Source of the DNA: Streptomyces sp. R28
GTDB lineage: Bacteria; Actinomycetota; Actinomycetes; Streptomycetales; Streptomycetaceae
Direction: 5' to 3'
NCBI RefSeq assembly: GCF_041052385.1
Contig: NZ_CP163439.1
Span: forward strand, 4,577,001 to 4,641,000
Length of the DNA stretch: 64,000 nucleotides
How positions within the stretch are numbered: the first letter of the stretch is position 1; each line of letters begins with the position of its first letter. Below the pieces are notes generated by a model. That model worked only from the letters and a program-made list of their open reading frames with translations. It did no database searches and was not told where the DNA came from. Shown piece after piece: positions 16,607 through 27,500 of the stretch. A program made the position numbers and the translations under genes.

Positions 16607-18826
16607 TCAACCTTCCGCGAGTTCGCGCAAGATAGCAGACGAGCCCCGAGAGTTGACGAGCACGACTGGTCGCGTTCCCCGCTTGGCAGTAATGAAGTCG
16701 GTGGCGGCATGCTTCGCCGATGCTGTCACCACGACGAAGACGTCAGCGTTCGCTGCCTGTGCGGCAAGTTTGCTGCTGCCGTCGTGTTCGGCGCTCGTCT
16801 CGACGTCGATCTTGGGTACCAGGATGCGCAGTACCTGTGCCGCCCGGATGGTGGCCGACTCGGTCAGGGAATACAGCACCACCTTTGAGTCCTGCAGGTA
16901 GCGGTACGGCGCTCCAGGGTCGCTGTCCTGTACTTGCTCGGCAAGCAAGTCTTCCGGGACGCCGACTCCCAGTTCGCCGGCTATGAGCTTGATGGCCTCA
17001 ATGTCGGTTGGGTCCAGTGCCGTCTTAAACGGCCTTACCGTGTTGGTGATCTTGTAGAAGAAATCAACAGTGGCGGGACTCGTTGCCGCTGCCGATGTAG
17101 CTGTCGCCGTCTGCAGTATGTCGATCGCCCACGTCGTCGTTACAGCTGAGACGTTCGCGGAGATGATGAGATCGGTCCACTCGAGCGCTGAGGCGAACAC
17201 CTCGGATGTGGGGTTGGCAGACAGCAGATAGTCCAGTAGGGCTTGGGTCTGCACCCGAACGCCAGCCGAATTCTTGCCGCTCAGCGCGAGACCGGCAAGG
17301 ACACGTTCGCTGAGTTCGGCCGCTCCATCTTCAGTGAAGATGTCGCGGTGCGCCGCCATGAACTGGCCTCCGATCTCACCGAGTTTGCCGAGTACCTCGT
17401 CGGATGCATCGTGAAGCCATGCGGTCAGTGCACTGTTGCTCAGTGGCGTCCAGGCGTCAGTTATTTCGGGGCCGGCCGCCAGTGCTGCGCTGCCATGGTC
17501 GCCTTCCAGAGCGTCCAGCCAGGTGCGCCAATCCACGTCGGGTCCGTCTTGGGTGAACTGCTCCAGCCAGGCAAGATCATCGCGCAGGCGTGCACTCGCT
17601 CCGTCGATCAAGCCATGCAGGTGATGGGTGGAGACGTACTCAAGCACCAATGCTGCTTGCTGTGGTGACTGCAGGTCGCGTGCACAGGTCAGGAGCAGGT
17701 ATGCCGCGTGGAGGCTCGGTTCGAGTGTCAGCACGAGTTCGATGGCTGCCTGAAGCTCGCCCCGGGCCATCATCCCGGTCGCGCGCTCGAGGGGCGATTC
17801 GCTCGGGGCGCCGGGCTGGTCCAGGGGGGCGGGTGGCTCCGACGGGGTGGTGGGCTGAGGGGTTTGTTCCCGGTGCAGGTGCAGCACGTTGCGCAGATGG
17901 GCGGGGAGGCCGGGTTCGACCGTGCCGGCTTCGTCGAGGAGTCGGTTGAGAGTGTCGTCTCCCGCGTCCTCTTCGACCGCGATGAGGAACTCCACGACAG
18001 CCTGCGCCCGACTCGTTATCGGTGTGCCCGAGAACAGGGGCCGGAATGCCGCGGGGAGCGCGGCAACAGCACCGAGTAGTTCATTCTCTGCGCCTGCTGC
18101 GTCGTGCGAGGCGAACCATCTGGCGTAGACCGCCTGCTGGATCACTTGAGTGACGCTCAAGGGGCGACGCATGGCGAGGACGTGGTCGAGATCCCGGTCC
18201 CCGAGAACGGCCTTCCAATCCTCGAGTCCAGCGAACAGTCGCAGTCGCAGGAATGCCAGGTTCGGCTGGTCGAGATCGGCGGTCGCCTCAAGTTCGCGCA
18301 GGCAGGCCAAGGCGACAGTACGGTCGCGGGCAGCGATGGCGTGTCCGAGGTCGTCGAGGACCTCGACGGTGGTTCGGGGGGCGTCGAACTCCGAGGGCGG
18401 CCTGCCGTTGAGGAGTTTGCTGAGAACCAGCAGGGCGTCGCGTACCTGGCCTCGCGCGTGTTTCCAATCCTCCGAATCCGCTGTCGGGCGGGGCAGCACC
18501 TCAAAGCGCAGTGGCTTGACAGGTGCCTTTGCCAGTGCGGCGTCGAACGGATCAGCCGGGTTGAGGGCACCACGGTGGCGGGACAGGTCGCTGAAAGTGG
18601 GGCCGATCCAACTGTCGAGAATGGCGAGTGTCTCGCGCTGCTGGCGCGGGGTGGGCGCGAACCCGTACCACCACAGACGGCCGTGAGAACTTCGTGGCAG
18701 GAATCCGGTCTGGCGCTGCTGGATGCCTGCCATGAAGTTCTCGAGGATGAGTTGTAGGTTCGGTTCTACCCGTGTGGGCGTGATGTCATTGCCCGGACCG
18801 AAGAATTCCTTGAAGTCGACGCTCAT
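16607..18826 (-). CDS. dpdD: DpdD, restriction component of the Dpd system
   Basis: 739-aa cytoplasmic protein with no catalytic motif that I recognise. The N-terminus reads MSVDFKEFFGPGNDITPTRV, then FLPRSSHGRLWWYGFAP; the middle is alanine/leucine-rich helical repeat, and the last 100 residues (SKVVLYSLTESATIRAAQVL ... NADVFVVVTASAKHAATDFI) have alternating beta-alpha character like a small nucleotide-binding or receiver-like fold. Last gene of the restriction operon; its ATG overlaps the dpdK stop (ATGA). In Salmonella Montevideo dpdD is among the genes needed for the restriction-like phenotype. Identity is assigned from position and length more than motif. Confidence 0.72.
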   Translation of the reverse strand: MSVDFKEFFGPGNDITPTRVEPNLQLILENFMAGIQQRQTGFLPRSSHGRLWWYGFAPTPRQQRETLAILDSWIGPTFSDLSRHRGALNPADPFDAALAKAPVKPLRFEVLPRPTADSEDWKHARGQVRDALLVLSKLLNGRPPSEFDAPRTTVEVLDDLGHAIAARDRTVALACLRELEATADLDQPNLAFLRLRLFAGLEDWKAVLGDRDLDHVLAMRRPLSVTQVIQQAVYARWFASHDAAGAENELLGAVAALPAAFRPLFSGTPITSRAQAVVEFLIAVEEDAGDDTLNRLLDEAGTVEPGLPAHLRNVLHLHREQTPQPTTPSEPPAPLDQPGAPSESPLERATGMMARGELQAAIELVLTLEPSLHAAYLLLTCARDLQSPQQAALVLEYVSTHHLHGLIDGASARLRDDLAWLEQFTQDGPDVDWRTWLDALEGDHGSAALAAGPEITDAWTPLSNSALTAWLHDASDEVLGKLGEIGGQFMAAHRDIFTEDGAAELSERVLAGLALSGKNSAGVRVQTQALLDYLLSANPTSEVFASALEWTDLIISANVSAVTTTWAIDILQTATATSAAATSPATVDFFYKITNTVRPFKTALDPTDIEAIKLIAGELGVGVPEDLLAEQVQDSDPGAPYRYLQDSKVVLYSLTESATIRAAQVLRILVPKIDVETSAEHDGSSKLAAQAANADVFVVVTASAKHAATDFITAKRGTRPVVLVNSRGSSAILRELAEG

Positions 18827-19335
18827 GGCAATTGGTACCTGTTCTGGTATTCGACCCAAGCGCGAGCGATCTGGTCGGGGTCGGATACGACGGTGACGCC
18901 TTCCTGGTTCACTCTCTGGCCGAAGAAGGTGAAGTTCATCGAGCCGTGAACATGGAATCGGTCGCTCACCATGCCCTTGTCGTGCAGTGTGTTCCGGATG
19001 AGCAGGGTCGGCCGTGGCCCCACCGGGGCGAGGTCGGTGAGGCGTTGTCCTGTGACGACGTTGCGCGGCTCGTCGCGCATGATCACTCGGACGTCCGAGC
19101 CACGACGGGCGAGTTCGATGAGTACTTCCGTCAGCCGGATGGGTCGGGCCGGCAAGGCGGGGAGCACGCTCTTGAACTGTCCGGATGCATTGTCGATGAC
19201 GACGATGTCGGAGATCCACGGGGACAGTACCCACAAGCGACTTGACGGCGCCAGCAGCTCTGACACCAATAGGTTCTGCACCAGATCGGTGAGTTGTCGA
19301 GTCTCGCCAGCCCCGGCGGTGATGATCCTTCTCAT
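18823..19335 (-). CDS. dpdK: DpdK, phospholipase D-like nuclease subunit
   Basis: 170-aa PLD-superfamily protein with a single HKD motif (HDKGMVSDRFHVHGSMNFT: H-x-K-x4-D then the GSxN element), so an active enzyme would have to dimerise. An upstream strand reads LLAPSSRLWVLSPWISDIVV. PLD-like nucleases of this size cut DNA without metal ions, and DpdK is the best candidate for the effector that cleaves unmodified DNA. ATGA overlaps on both sides couple its translation to dpdJ and dpdD. The PLD call is from the motif; the cleavage role is inferred. Confidence 0.85.
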   Translation of the reverse strand: MRRIITAGAGETRQLTDLVQNLLVSELLAPSSRLWVLSPWISDIVVIDNASGQFKSVLPALPARPIRLTEVLIELARRGSDVRVIMRDEPRNVVTGQRLTDLAPVGPRPTLLIRNTLHDKGMVSDRFHVHGSMNFTFFGQRVNQEGVTVVSDPDQIARAWVEYQNRYQLP

Positions 19336-22300
19336 GCGGACACCTCGGCAAGTTCGAGGGTGACCACGACGCTGCCCTCGGAGCGGTGGTCGATCTCGAC
19401 GGCTCGTGGGAAGACCTGGAGGAAGTCCGTTTCGATGGCGCGGATCGACAGATCCACCAGCATGCCTGCCAGGGCGGGTACGTCCTCGGGGGGTGCGATG
19501 AGTTGGGCGGATCCCTGTTGGGCCAGGCGTGTGCGCACTAGGGTGACCGCGTCGGGATCTGTCACGCTGATGAGGTCGGCTGTTGACGTGAACAGCCCCC
19601 GGAGCAGATCGGGTGCGGCCGGCAAATTGTCGAAGTAGGGGTTCCACGACTGCAGTGCTCCGGAGCGTATGGCCCATCCGCGTGGCCAGAGAGCGCTCTG
19701 GATGGCGTCGATACGTTGGCGGTCCGAGGAGTTCGCGGACAGGTTCAGTCCGGCGTCCAAGTCGTGCCTCTGACGCATCAGATAAGCCCAGGTACGCGGC
19801 GAGATTTCAAGGCCCAGACGTTGCTCTTGGATCTCCCACTCGTCGATGAGGGTGCGTAGTGCCTGGTCCGTCTGTGCGGTCGATCCGGGCCGGAGCAGGC
19901 GGTTTGCCAGGCTCGAGACGACGGATTGTTCCGCGCCGTGGATGCCTGAGGCGCGCAACTGCGCCCGTATGCGGTCAAGGTTTTTCACCCGGTCTGCCTG
20001 TGTCGCCGAACCTCGATATTCCGCAACGAGGTCGAGCCAGTCGCTGCGCTCGGTGGTGTAGCGCACGATCCGCCGCATGTGTGCGTCGACCAGTTCGCTG
20101 GTGGAAGGCTGGACGGCTCTCATGATCAGCCGTAGGAACCGCCGCGGATCGGGGCGCACGCGCGTCGCCAGCGCTTCGATGAAGCCGCCGCCGCCGATCG
20201 AGGCTTCGGTGAGCCAGACCTGGCCGCGGCGCCATGTGCCATCGAGGGCGTAGCCGGGCTCTATGTCGACGATGATGCCTTCGGGGTCGTGCTCGGGACA
20301 GATCTCCCGGGCGGCCCACAGGGCTGCCTGTCCCAGCGTGGCGAGGACACGCTGGCGCAGCCAGGCTTGGAACTGTGCGGGATCAGGGTTCCAGACCTGA
20401 TCCGTCAGGTGGTCCAGGCGGGCGACGATGTCCTTGTCTGCGAGGAGTTGGCGCAGTCGCTCACCCACTCGGCCGAGTGTCGCGGATTCGCTCTCCTCGA
20501 CGTCCGAACTGCGGAACATTGCCCTCAGGGTGTCCGTCAACCGGTCGGCGAAGGTTTCCCGCACCGCCTGGTAGGCGTGGGGAAGCGGCGTGCCGTCGGT
20601 CACGGCGGACATCAGCAGCATGCATTCGATGGTCTGGTGCAGCCATTCCAACTGGAACTTGTTCATCTGTTCCAGGAGTTCGGGGTCGTTCGTCAGAACG
20701 TGCTGGAACCAGGCGCTGCGCAGGGCTGGGTCGATGCCGCCGGGTGGAGCAATCACCTCTGGCAACGTAATCGTCAGGCGTAGGCCGTCCACGTCGTAGG
20801 TGGCTCCGAGACCGATCCGCTCGTCATCGAGCGAGAACTGTGCTTTGACTCGGGCTTCGCCGCCGCGGGCGAAGACCAGGCTGGCCTCGCTCTGGACGGC
20901 AAGACGGCGGACCTCGACGTGGGCGTTTTGAGCGTGCAGGAAGAAGCGTGCTTCATCGATGAGGCCGCCAATGGGGTCCGACAGGGGAAGGCGGGCGACC
21001 AGGCCGAGGCCCCTCTCCAGGAACTGGGATCGCCAGACCAGGGCCGCGTTGGAAGCATCCTTGAGTTCCGGCGGTGCGAGTTGGAGTTCCACCCTGTCGG
21101 GACGGACGATGGGGATGGGGGTGGGGACCCCGCCGACTTCGACGGTGGCGGCCTCCTCCCGATGGTGCGCCTGAAGGACAGGGGCGAGGTCCATGACGGT
21201 CTCGCGCTGCCCGTAGGGAATGGGGATCCAGTGCCGGTGCTCGAGGTTGCGGGTGGCAAAGCGCCGTGACACTCGTCCGGGCGCGTATTCGCGCAGCATC
21301 TGGGCCAGGCCCATCGCCTGCAACTCAGGTTCCTTTTCCCACGACTGCTGGGGGGGGATGACCACGTACGCTTCGGGAAGTGCGAGTTCGCTAAAGAGGT
21401 TCTCGGGGAAGAAGTCGGGCAGCGGATTTTTGCCCATTGTGTCCTTGCCCGTGGCGTACGTGTGGTCCTCGGCGATGGCCCACTCGTTGTCCAGTCGTCG
21501 GGCCAGTGTGGGCACGGCCGCCAGGATGAGCGGGCGAGGGGGGTGCCACAGGATCTCGGCGGCCAACTCCTCGGGCACCTGGAGTGCGCCTTCGATCCAC
21601 AGACGGAGGCTGCGCTGGCGGCCGGGGTCGCGCAGCAGGTCACGCAGGATGGTGACGGCTGTCTGCTGGACCTTGCGGTTGTCCGGGTAGTCCGGATCGG
21701 CGAGACCCTTCAAGTCACGCCACAGCTTTGCATACCGGTGAACGGGCTGCAGTTGATCCGCCAGCCAGTCAAGCATTGCCAGAGTGGCTTGAATACGCAG
21801 GACCGCGCGGTTGCGGATGGGAAGAACCAGTTCGGGCAGGACGGGATCGAACAGCGCGTCCCAAGCCTCATAGGTGGCACGGTCGCGTCCGTAGTCGGAG
21901 AGCACAACGACGGTGTACGGGCGCATGCGGCGGCTTCGGCCGGCTCGGCCCTTGCGCTGCAGGAATGCGGCGACGCCGCGGGGCGCCTTGTGCTGCAGCA
22001 CGGCACCGACGTCTGGATCGTCGAAGCCGACCTCGAGCGAGGCGGTTGCGACGACGAGTTGGGACGCTGTGTCGACTCCTGCGTCTTGCGAGGTGGTCCG
22101 GCTCACGTTCAGGCCCGGGCGATGGAGTGCGTGGCCCAGTTTCACCGGCAGGTCCCAGACCTGGCCGGCGCGCCGCTGGTCGGTCAGTCCGTCTTGACCG
22201 GGACGACGCATGGATGCCAGGGGGTCTTTGAACTGCTGGGTACGGGGGCTGCGGTAGCGCTGGCCTTCTGCGTCGAGGAGGTAGAAGAAGAGCCGGTTGG

Positions 22301-23813
22301 TGACGTCGAGGTCGTCGGTGAAGACGAACGCCTTGGTGCCCAGAAGTCCCTGGGACGTGCGCTGTGCAGGGTGGTCGAGGACGCGCGGGAGGAGCATCGC
22401 TGTCTGAATGGTGGTGGACAGCACGGAGGCGCCGCTGGTCGGGTCGCTGCGCACTGCGACCATGTATTCGGCGCCCTCGTACTCCATTTCATCTGCGCCC
22501 GGTTCGATGTTGGTGACGAGTCCATCGTCAACACCGGTCAGATCGGCCATGTGGCGAACGGCGTTCGACAGCGTCGCGGACAAGCCGACGAAGGTGACCG
22601 GACTGCGCAGCGAGTGGTGCCAGCGCCGCAAGACGAGGGCTGCCTGGGCGCCGGTGGTGCCGCTGTAGGTGTGGATCTCGTCGAGCAACATCAAGCGGGG
22701 TTTCTTGGCCGCGCCGACACCGAACAGTTTGCCCAGCGACAGGTCGGACAGGCCGCGGTTGAGCATCTCGGTCGTGGTGAACAGCACGTCCGGAGGCCGC
22801 TGGCTCATCCGATGACGGGTCAGGACCAGCACGGAGTCATCGAACACGCGCGTGCAGGTGCCGCAGGTCAGACGTTCCGTTCTGGCCCTGGCGTCCCGTT
22901 CTGACCAGAACAATGCGCCCCCGCACACGGTGTATCCGTCGCCGGGACAGGTGAAGTGAGGGCACTGAAAGCCTTCAGCCCGTTTCGTCCATGCGGAATA
23001 GGAGGCTGTCAGGCTCTTCGTACTGGTTGGGGTGTCCTTGTTGAGCACCCCTATAGTCATGGGCCGACCGTTGGCCTTCGTCCACAGGTGGTCGAGTCGC
23101 CGGGCGTTCGCAAAAGCGGTGTTGAGTTGGTCCTTGAGAAGTTCGTTGCGCGGGTAGACGGCCAGCGCACGTGTCCATGCCGACTTGTCCTGCAGGCCCG
23201 TCAGGTAGGCGAAGGCCGGCAGGTAGAAGGCGAGTGTCTTTCCGCTGCCGGTACCGGCACCCACGACTGTGGCGGTGGTGATGTTGGACTGCAGGGCCGT
23301 GAAGATCTGACGGCTGGCACGGACCTGGAACCCGCTGAGGTCGGCGTGTTTGGGACCCCGCCGCGTCATGGCATCGATGACCTGCCGGTAGAGGTCATGG
23401 AGAGCATCGGTGCCTTCGATGACGGCGTGTCTGGGCTGGTCGCGCCGGGGGTAGGCGCGGGGGCGCCGGGCGTAGCGGAAGTCCGAGACAAGAGCGGCAC
23501 CTTGACGCCAGGCCGCGGGGTCGCCGGAAGGGAAGATCTGGCGCAGCCGGGCCAGCAGACGCAGCGTCTCGCCGTTGCGGGTACGCCACCGCGACGGCGA
23601 GATCGCATCATCGCGGATGATCAGACCCTTGTCCTCGAGGGCCTCGATTGCCTCCTGTGCGGTGTCCAGTTCGGCGCGCTTGATGAGAACGTCATCGACG
23701 TGGGTGTGCAGTTCGTCGTCGGTGAATCCGCCGTCGACAACGCCCCAGGACAGCAGGGGGTCCTCGTGTGCTTCGAGGACGTCGAGGATTTCACTCTCGG
23801 TCTCAGGAGTCAT
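19332..23813 (-). CDS. dpdJ: DpdJ, large DEAD/DEAH-type helicase
   Basis: 1493 aa. Superfamily 2 helicase core: Walker A VGAGTGSGKTLAFYLPA (about 184-200), motif II MLLDEIHTYSG, SAT motif GLSATLS, and motif VI FLQRKGRAGRSRRMRPYT, the last typical of the MrfA/HrpA-like DEXH group with a long C-terminal extension. A cysteine cluster between motifs I and II (CPHFTCPGDG ... CGTC) probably binds zinc. The 700-residue C-terminal part is unique to DpdJ. In Salmonella it possibly contributes to restriction. It probably translocates on target DNA and feeds the PLD subunit encoded next. Confidence 0.88.
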   Translation of the reverse strand: MTPETESEILDVLEAHEDPLLSWGVVDGGFTDDELHTHVDDVLIKRAELDTAQEAIEALEDKGLIIRDDAISPSRWRTRNGETLRLLARLRQIFPSGDPAAWRQGAALVSDFRYARRPRAYPRRDQPRHAVIEGTDALHDLYRQVIDAMTRRGPKHADLSGFQVRASRQIFTALQSNITTATVVGAGTGSGKTLAFYLPAFAYLTGLQDKSAWTRALAVYPRNELLKDQLNTAFANARRLDHLWTKANGRPMTIGVLNKDTPTSTKSLTASYSAWTKRAEGFQCPHFTCPGDGYTVCGGALFWSERDARARTERLTCGTCTRVFDDSVLVLTRHRMSQRPPDVLFTTTEMLNRGLSDLSLGKLFGVGAAKKPRLMLLDEIHTYSGTTGAQAALVLRRWHHSLRSPVTFVGLSATLSNAVRHMADLTGVDDGLVTNIEPGADEMEYEGAEYMVAVRSDPTSGASVLSTTIQTAMLLPRVLDHPAQRTSQGLLGTKAFVFTDDLDVTNRLFFYLLDAEGQRYRSPRTQQFKDPLASMRRPGQDGLTDQRRAGQVWDLPVKLGHALHRPGLNVSRTTSQDAGVDTASQLVVATASLEVGFDDPDVGAVLQHKAPRGVAAFLQRKGRAGRSRRMRPYTVVVLSDYGRDRATYEAWDALFDPVLPELVLPIRNRAVLRIQATLAMLDWLADQLQPVHRYAKLWRDLKGLADPDYPDNRKVQQTAVTILRDLLRDPGRQRSLRLWIEGALQVPEELAAEILWHPPRPLILAAVPTLARRLDNEWAIAEDHTYATGKDTMGKNPLPDFFPENLFSELALPEAYVVIPPQQSWEKEPELQAMGLAQMLREYAPGRVSRRFATRNLEHRHWIPIPYGQRETVMDLAPVLQAHHREEAATVEVGGVPTPIPIVRPDRVELQLAPPELKDASNAALVWRSQFLERGLGLVARLPLSDPIGGLIDEARFFLHAQNAHVEVRRLAVQSEASLVFARGGEARVKAQFSLDDERIGLGATYDVDGLRLTITLPEVIAPPGGIDPALRSAWFQHVLTNDPELLEQMNKFQLEWLHQTIECMLLMSAVTDGTPLPHAYQAVRETFADRLTDTLRAMFRSSDVEESESATLGRVGERLRQLLADKDIVARLDHLTDQVWNPDPAQFQAWLRQRVLATLGQAALWAAREICPEHDPEGIIVDIEPGYALDGTWRRGQVWLTEASIGGGGFIEALATRVRPDPRRFLRLIMRAVQPSTSELVDAHMRRIVRYTTERSDWLDLVAEYRGSATQADRVKNLDRIRAQLRASGIHGAEQSVVSSLANRLLRPGSTAQTDQALRTLIDEWEIQEQRLGLEISPRTWAYLMRQRHDLDAGLNLSANSSDRQRIDAIQSALWPRGWAIRSGALQSWNPYFDNLPAAPDLLRGLFTSTADLISVTDPDAVTLVRTRLAQQGSAQLIAPPEDVPALAGMLVDLSIRAIETDFLQVFPRAVEIDHRSEGSVVVTLELAEVSA

Positions 23814-24520
23814 CGCAGCCTCACCCAGAAGCGGTCCAGGATTCCCAGCCTCGACAGCCCTGCAAGGACTTCGGGGGTGAAGGAGTTCAGCGGCGTCCCG
23901 GTGGCTTCCTGAGCGCCCGTGATCACTCGGGCGAGGACCGGGTCAACGAGTTCGGAGATCTGCTGGCCGCATGCGTGGAGGCTCTCCAGCGCCGCGGCCA
24001 GCCTTGCGACGTCGCCCAACTCGGGGACGGCACGGTTTTTCAGGACGTTGAGCACGCCATGCGCCTTCTCGATCTTGATGCGGATCTCTTCCACGTCGAT
24101 CCCGCTCTTGTTCAGCGTAGCGACGAGATCCTCATTGATCACCGGTACTTCGCGGTTGCGTTCAGCAGTCCATGCCTGCTCAACGCTCCCGCGAAGGCCC
24201 TTGACGAAGCCATCGGCCGCCTTGATCTGCGCCTTCAGTGCTTGCGGTGGGGTATCGGCGTCCTGGCTGGGGAGCGTTTCGGCGAGCACGTGCAGGTCTG
24301 CGGCCAGTTGGGCGGCCTGCGGACCGAGGTCTGCGTCGAAAGCCGCATGGGCTGCGCGCAGTTCGGCGACGCCTCGGCTGAGGCGCTGCATCGTCTCGAT
24401 GAGCGTCTCGACCCTCTCGGCCAACTCGGCCAACTCGCCGGTGCGGCGGTTGATCTTGTTCTCGTCGTGGGCAGCGACCGCTGCGACACGCAGACGCTGA
24501 ACTTGTTCGATGAGCGTCAT
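23810..24520 (-). CDS. dpdI: DpdI, coiled-coil restriction component
   Basis: 236 aa, strongly helical with heptad-like stretches (LAELAERVETLIETMQRL; EEIRIKIEKAHGVLNVLKN) and no enzymatic motif. ATG 24520 is chosen because it overlaps the dpdH stop as ATGA, like its neighbours. It probably scaffolds the helicase/ATPase complex. In Salmonella dpdI is listed among genes needed for restriction. The name is assigned by operon position. Confidence 0.72.
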   Translation of the reverse strand: MTLIEQVQRLRVAAVAAHDENKINRRTGELAELAERVETLIETMQRLSRGVAELRAAHAAFDADLGPQAAQLAADLHVLAETLPSQDADTPPQALKAQIKAADGFVKGLRGSVEQAWTAERNREVPVINEDLVATLNKSGIDVEEIRIKIEKAHGVLNVLKNRAVPELGDVARLAAALESLHACGQQISELVDPVLARVITGAQEATGTPLNSFTPEVLAGLSRLGILDRFWVRLR

Positions 24521-27500
24521 GCGCCCCCCTCGCATCCGGCCACGTCCATGACCTCACGGCTCAAGGTCTCCAGCCCGGCCATGAGCCGCTGGAGGGTCTC
24601 GTCGTACTCGCGCTGAGCCTCCGAGGCAGGTCCGGCTTGGAGCTTTTGCTCCAGTGCGTTCACGGCTTCCAATGCAGGCTCGAGCCAGGCTCGAATGCGC
24701 AGGGCCGGCCTTTCGTCCTGGGTCATCAGGCGCAGGCGCTGATCGGCGGTGAGGGTGGACCAGGCGTTGAGGCCCTCAGTCAGGTCTGTCACCTTCTTCA
24801 GATCACTGGGTTTCACCGCCTTCGCCGCGTCGTGGAGGGCGGGCAGGTTGATCGAGTTGGCTGACTGGCCAAGCGCCGCCAGGTCGGAGAGCAGGGTGTT
24901 GAGGGCATGGGCGACCTGGGCGACGTCACCGCCGAGATCGCTCACGTCGGGTGTCAGCCGTCGGGTTTCGTCGAGCATCGGGTCCAGCGTGGTGGTTCGC
25001 TTCTGGATGTCGTCCGCCGCTTTTCTGATCTGCTCGGGGACGTGCTCGGGCCAGGGCACCTCAGCTGCGTTGTCGCGCAATGCGCGCACAAGGCGGGGCA
25101 GGTCAATGGCCAGCGGCTTGCCAGCGCCCTGGCGGTAGGACGTCAAGCGGAGCAGTCGCTGCTGAAGGAGGTTTCGATCCGCTTTCGGGTCGACGAAGCG
25201 GTCCTGGAGTTGTCGCATGTGGGGCCGCACGGGATCGGCCAGCTTCGGCGGGCTGGCGAAGAGCGCCCTGACCCGGCTGAGTGTGTCGCTCTTGAACGAG
25301 TCGGCGATCCCCAGGGCCTTACTGACGGACAGAAGAGCGTGCGCGAGCCGGCCCAGTTCGGCGTCGTCGCCTTCCGACGGAAGGAGGAAAGCGGACACGC
25401 TGTCCGCCCATTCCTGGACCCTGTTCACGCACAAGCTCTGCAGCGCATCTCCTTGCGGCACGTCCTCCCAGGACCCTTTTGCGTTTACCCAGGCGAGGGC
25501 ACGCAGAACGCGGACGTCCTCCACGTTGCGGTGGTCGATCGAGATCAGCGCGGTCTGCAGGGCACTGCCGTCCAGTGCGATCGAGGTTTTGGCATCAAAG
25601 CTCGGCGTGAATTCCGCCCTTGCCTTGGTCCAGTCTCCGCTGTCTCCTCCGTATCCGTCTTCGAGTCCCAGACAGCCGATGACGGCGGTGTGCACGATCT
25701 TCCGGAGATCGTTGCGGTGGCTCTGCACAAGCTGGCCGGTCTTGTGCCATTCGTCGACCGCCTGGACCAGAGTCGGCTTCGAAGCCGCCGGGGACGGACG
25801 CGCGGGTGCCGACGTGGGCGGGGGCGGCGTCGGGGGGGCCACCACAATCGGTGTCTGCGTACCGTTCAAGGGCAGGACGGGTTCTTGCACTGCCGGCCGA
25901 TGCGGGAGGGTCTGCTGCTCGGTTATGAGGTCAGGCAGGGGCGGGATGGCGAATGCTTCGTGGATCGTCGGGTGAAGGTTCTGCGGCCCGTGGCCTGGTC
26001 CCCAGAAACGCACCATCCGCACGCGACGCTCGGAGAGTTCGGGGTCACCTGGCGTGCGCAGCCGGACCTGGTCCTCGACGTTGTCGAGGATGTCCAGCGC
26101 ACCGGTGCGGAAGTCGCTCTCGAATCCGGTGCTGGGAAAGCGGCCTTCGTCGAGTTCGGTCTGGTCGCGGTGGAGGACGGGGCGCAGGACGCGGGTCAGC
26201 ACGTCGCGGGCGACGAAGGCATCACCCTTGGACTGGCTGCGGATGGCCCGATCGAGTGCCGTCCTGCTGAACGGGAACAGGCCGACGCCTTCAACCTCCC
26301 CGAACGCCTGGTGGCACTTGTCCCGGACGGGGCACTGCTGACAGTGGTTGGGCTCCGGGCGCTCGTCCGTGCGGTGCTTGTCGATCTCCTGGGAGCCGAC
26401 GCGTACTGCGTTGAGGTAACGGGCGGCGAACCGTGCGGGGTCGAACGGGGCTGTCATATCCGCGGGAAGTTCAAGATCGAAGACCTTGTAGGTCCGCGTG
26501 TACACCGTCTCCGGCATCTGGTTGACGAAGTAACCAGTGGTGACGGCCATGACGACACGCATTGGGCACAGGGCGAGCGTCTCGGTGGGCAGCAGGGTGA
26601 TTGCGTCGATGAGGCCGCCCTGGATGCCTTGGAAGATCGAGAAGTCCTCGATCAGGAGGAGGAGTTCCAGCCCCTGCCTTTGCAGGTCGAGGCGTAGTTC
26701 GACGAGGAGTTGCTTGAGGTCGTCTCCCCCGATCCCGAAGACCTCGCTGACCGCCGGCCCGAGTTGCTCGTTGAGCATCTTCGCTGCCAGGTCCCGCAGG
26801 GGGGCGTCGCTGGCGAGTGCGCTGGCGACACTGGCGGCGTCGACTCCGGCCCTGCTGACATCGTCGACCGAGAGGTCCAGGTCTGCCGCGGTAAAGCCGA
26901 ACGCGTCCTCCTTGTCCTCGGAACCCTTGCCGGAGAGCTTTTCCCGGACCAGACGCGCGATGGGACCGTTGTCGGTGAGCAGTCGCCTGCGGAAGACGAG
27001 GTCGCCCAGCAGTGCGGGCAGGCCCTCCGCGGAGGCGAGGAAGGCGCGGAGGTCGTTCTCCTCGGGTGTGCCGTCTTTGTCTGCTCCGCGGGTCTCGACC
27101 AGGACAGCCAACTCGTTGCGCAGGCGCAGTTGTGCTGTGGTTTCGTCCGCGGCAGCGTCCGAAGCAGCGGCGACCTTGGCACGCACCTCCGCGGCGCGTT
27201 CGCTGGTGGCGTGTTCTAGGATGAGTTCGAGGATCCCGCGCAGCGACATGCGGTGTTTGGGGACAAAGATCAGCCGAGTCGCGTCGTTGGGCTTCAGGTT
27301 GATGCGAAGCCAGCGGATCAAGTGCGACTTGCCTGTGCCCGACTTCCCGAGGATGGGGATGATGGGCTGGTCCGCCGGCAGTTCCTCGACGGCGCGCCGC
27401 AGGTTGTGTTCGTCGACGATGGTGCCGCCGACAGCGCTGTCCACCCGGTCGCGCAGGAGGATCGGGATCGAGGTGTGCGTGGCGAGGAAGACCCCGTTGG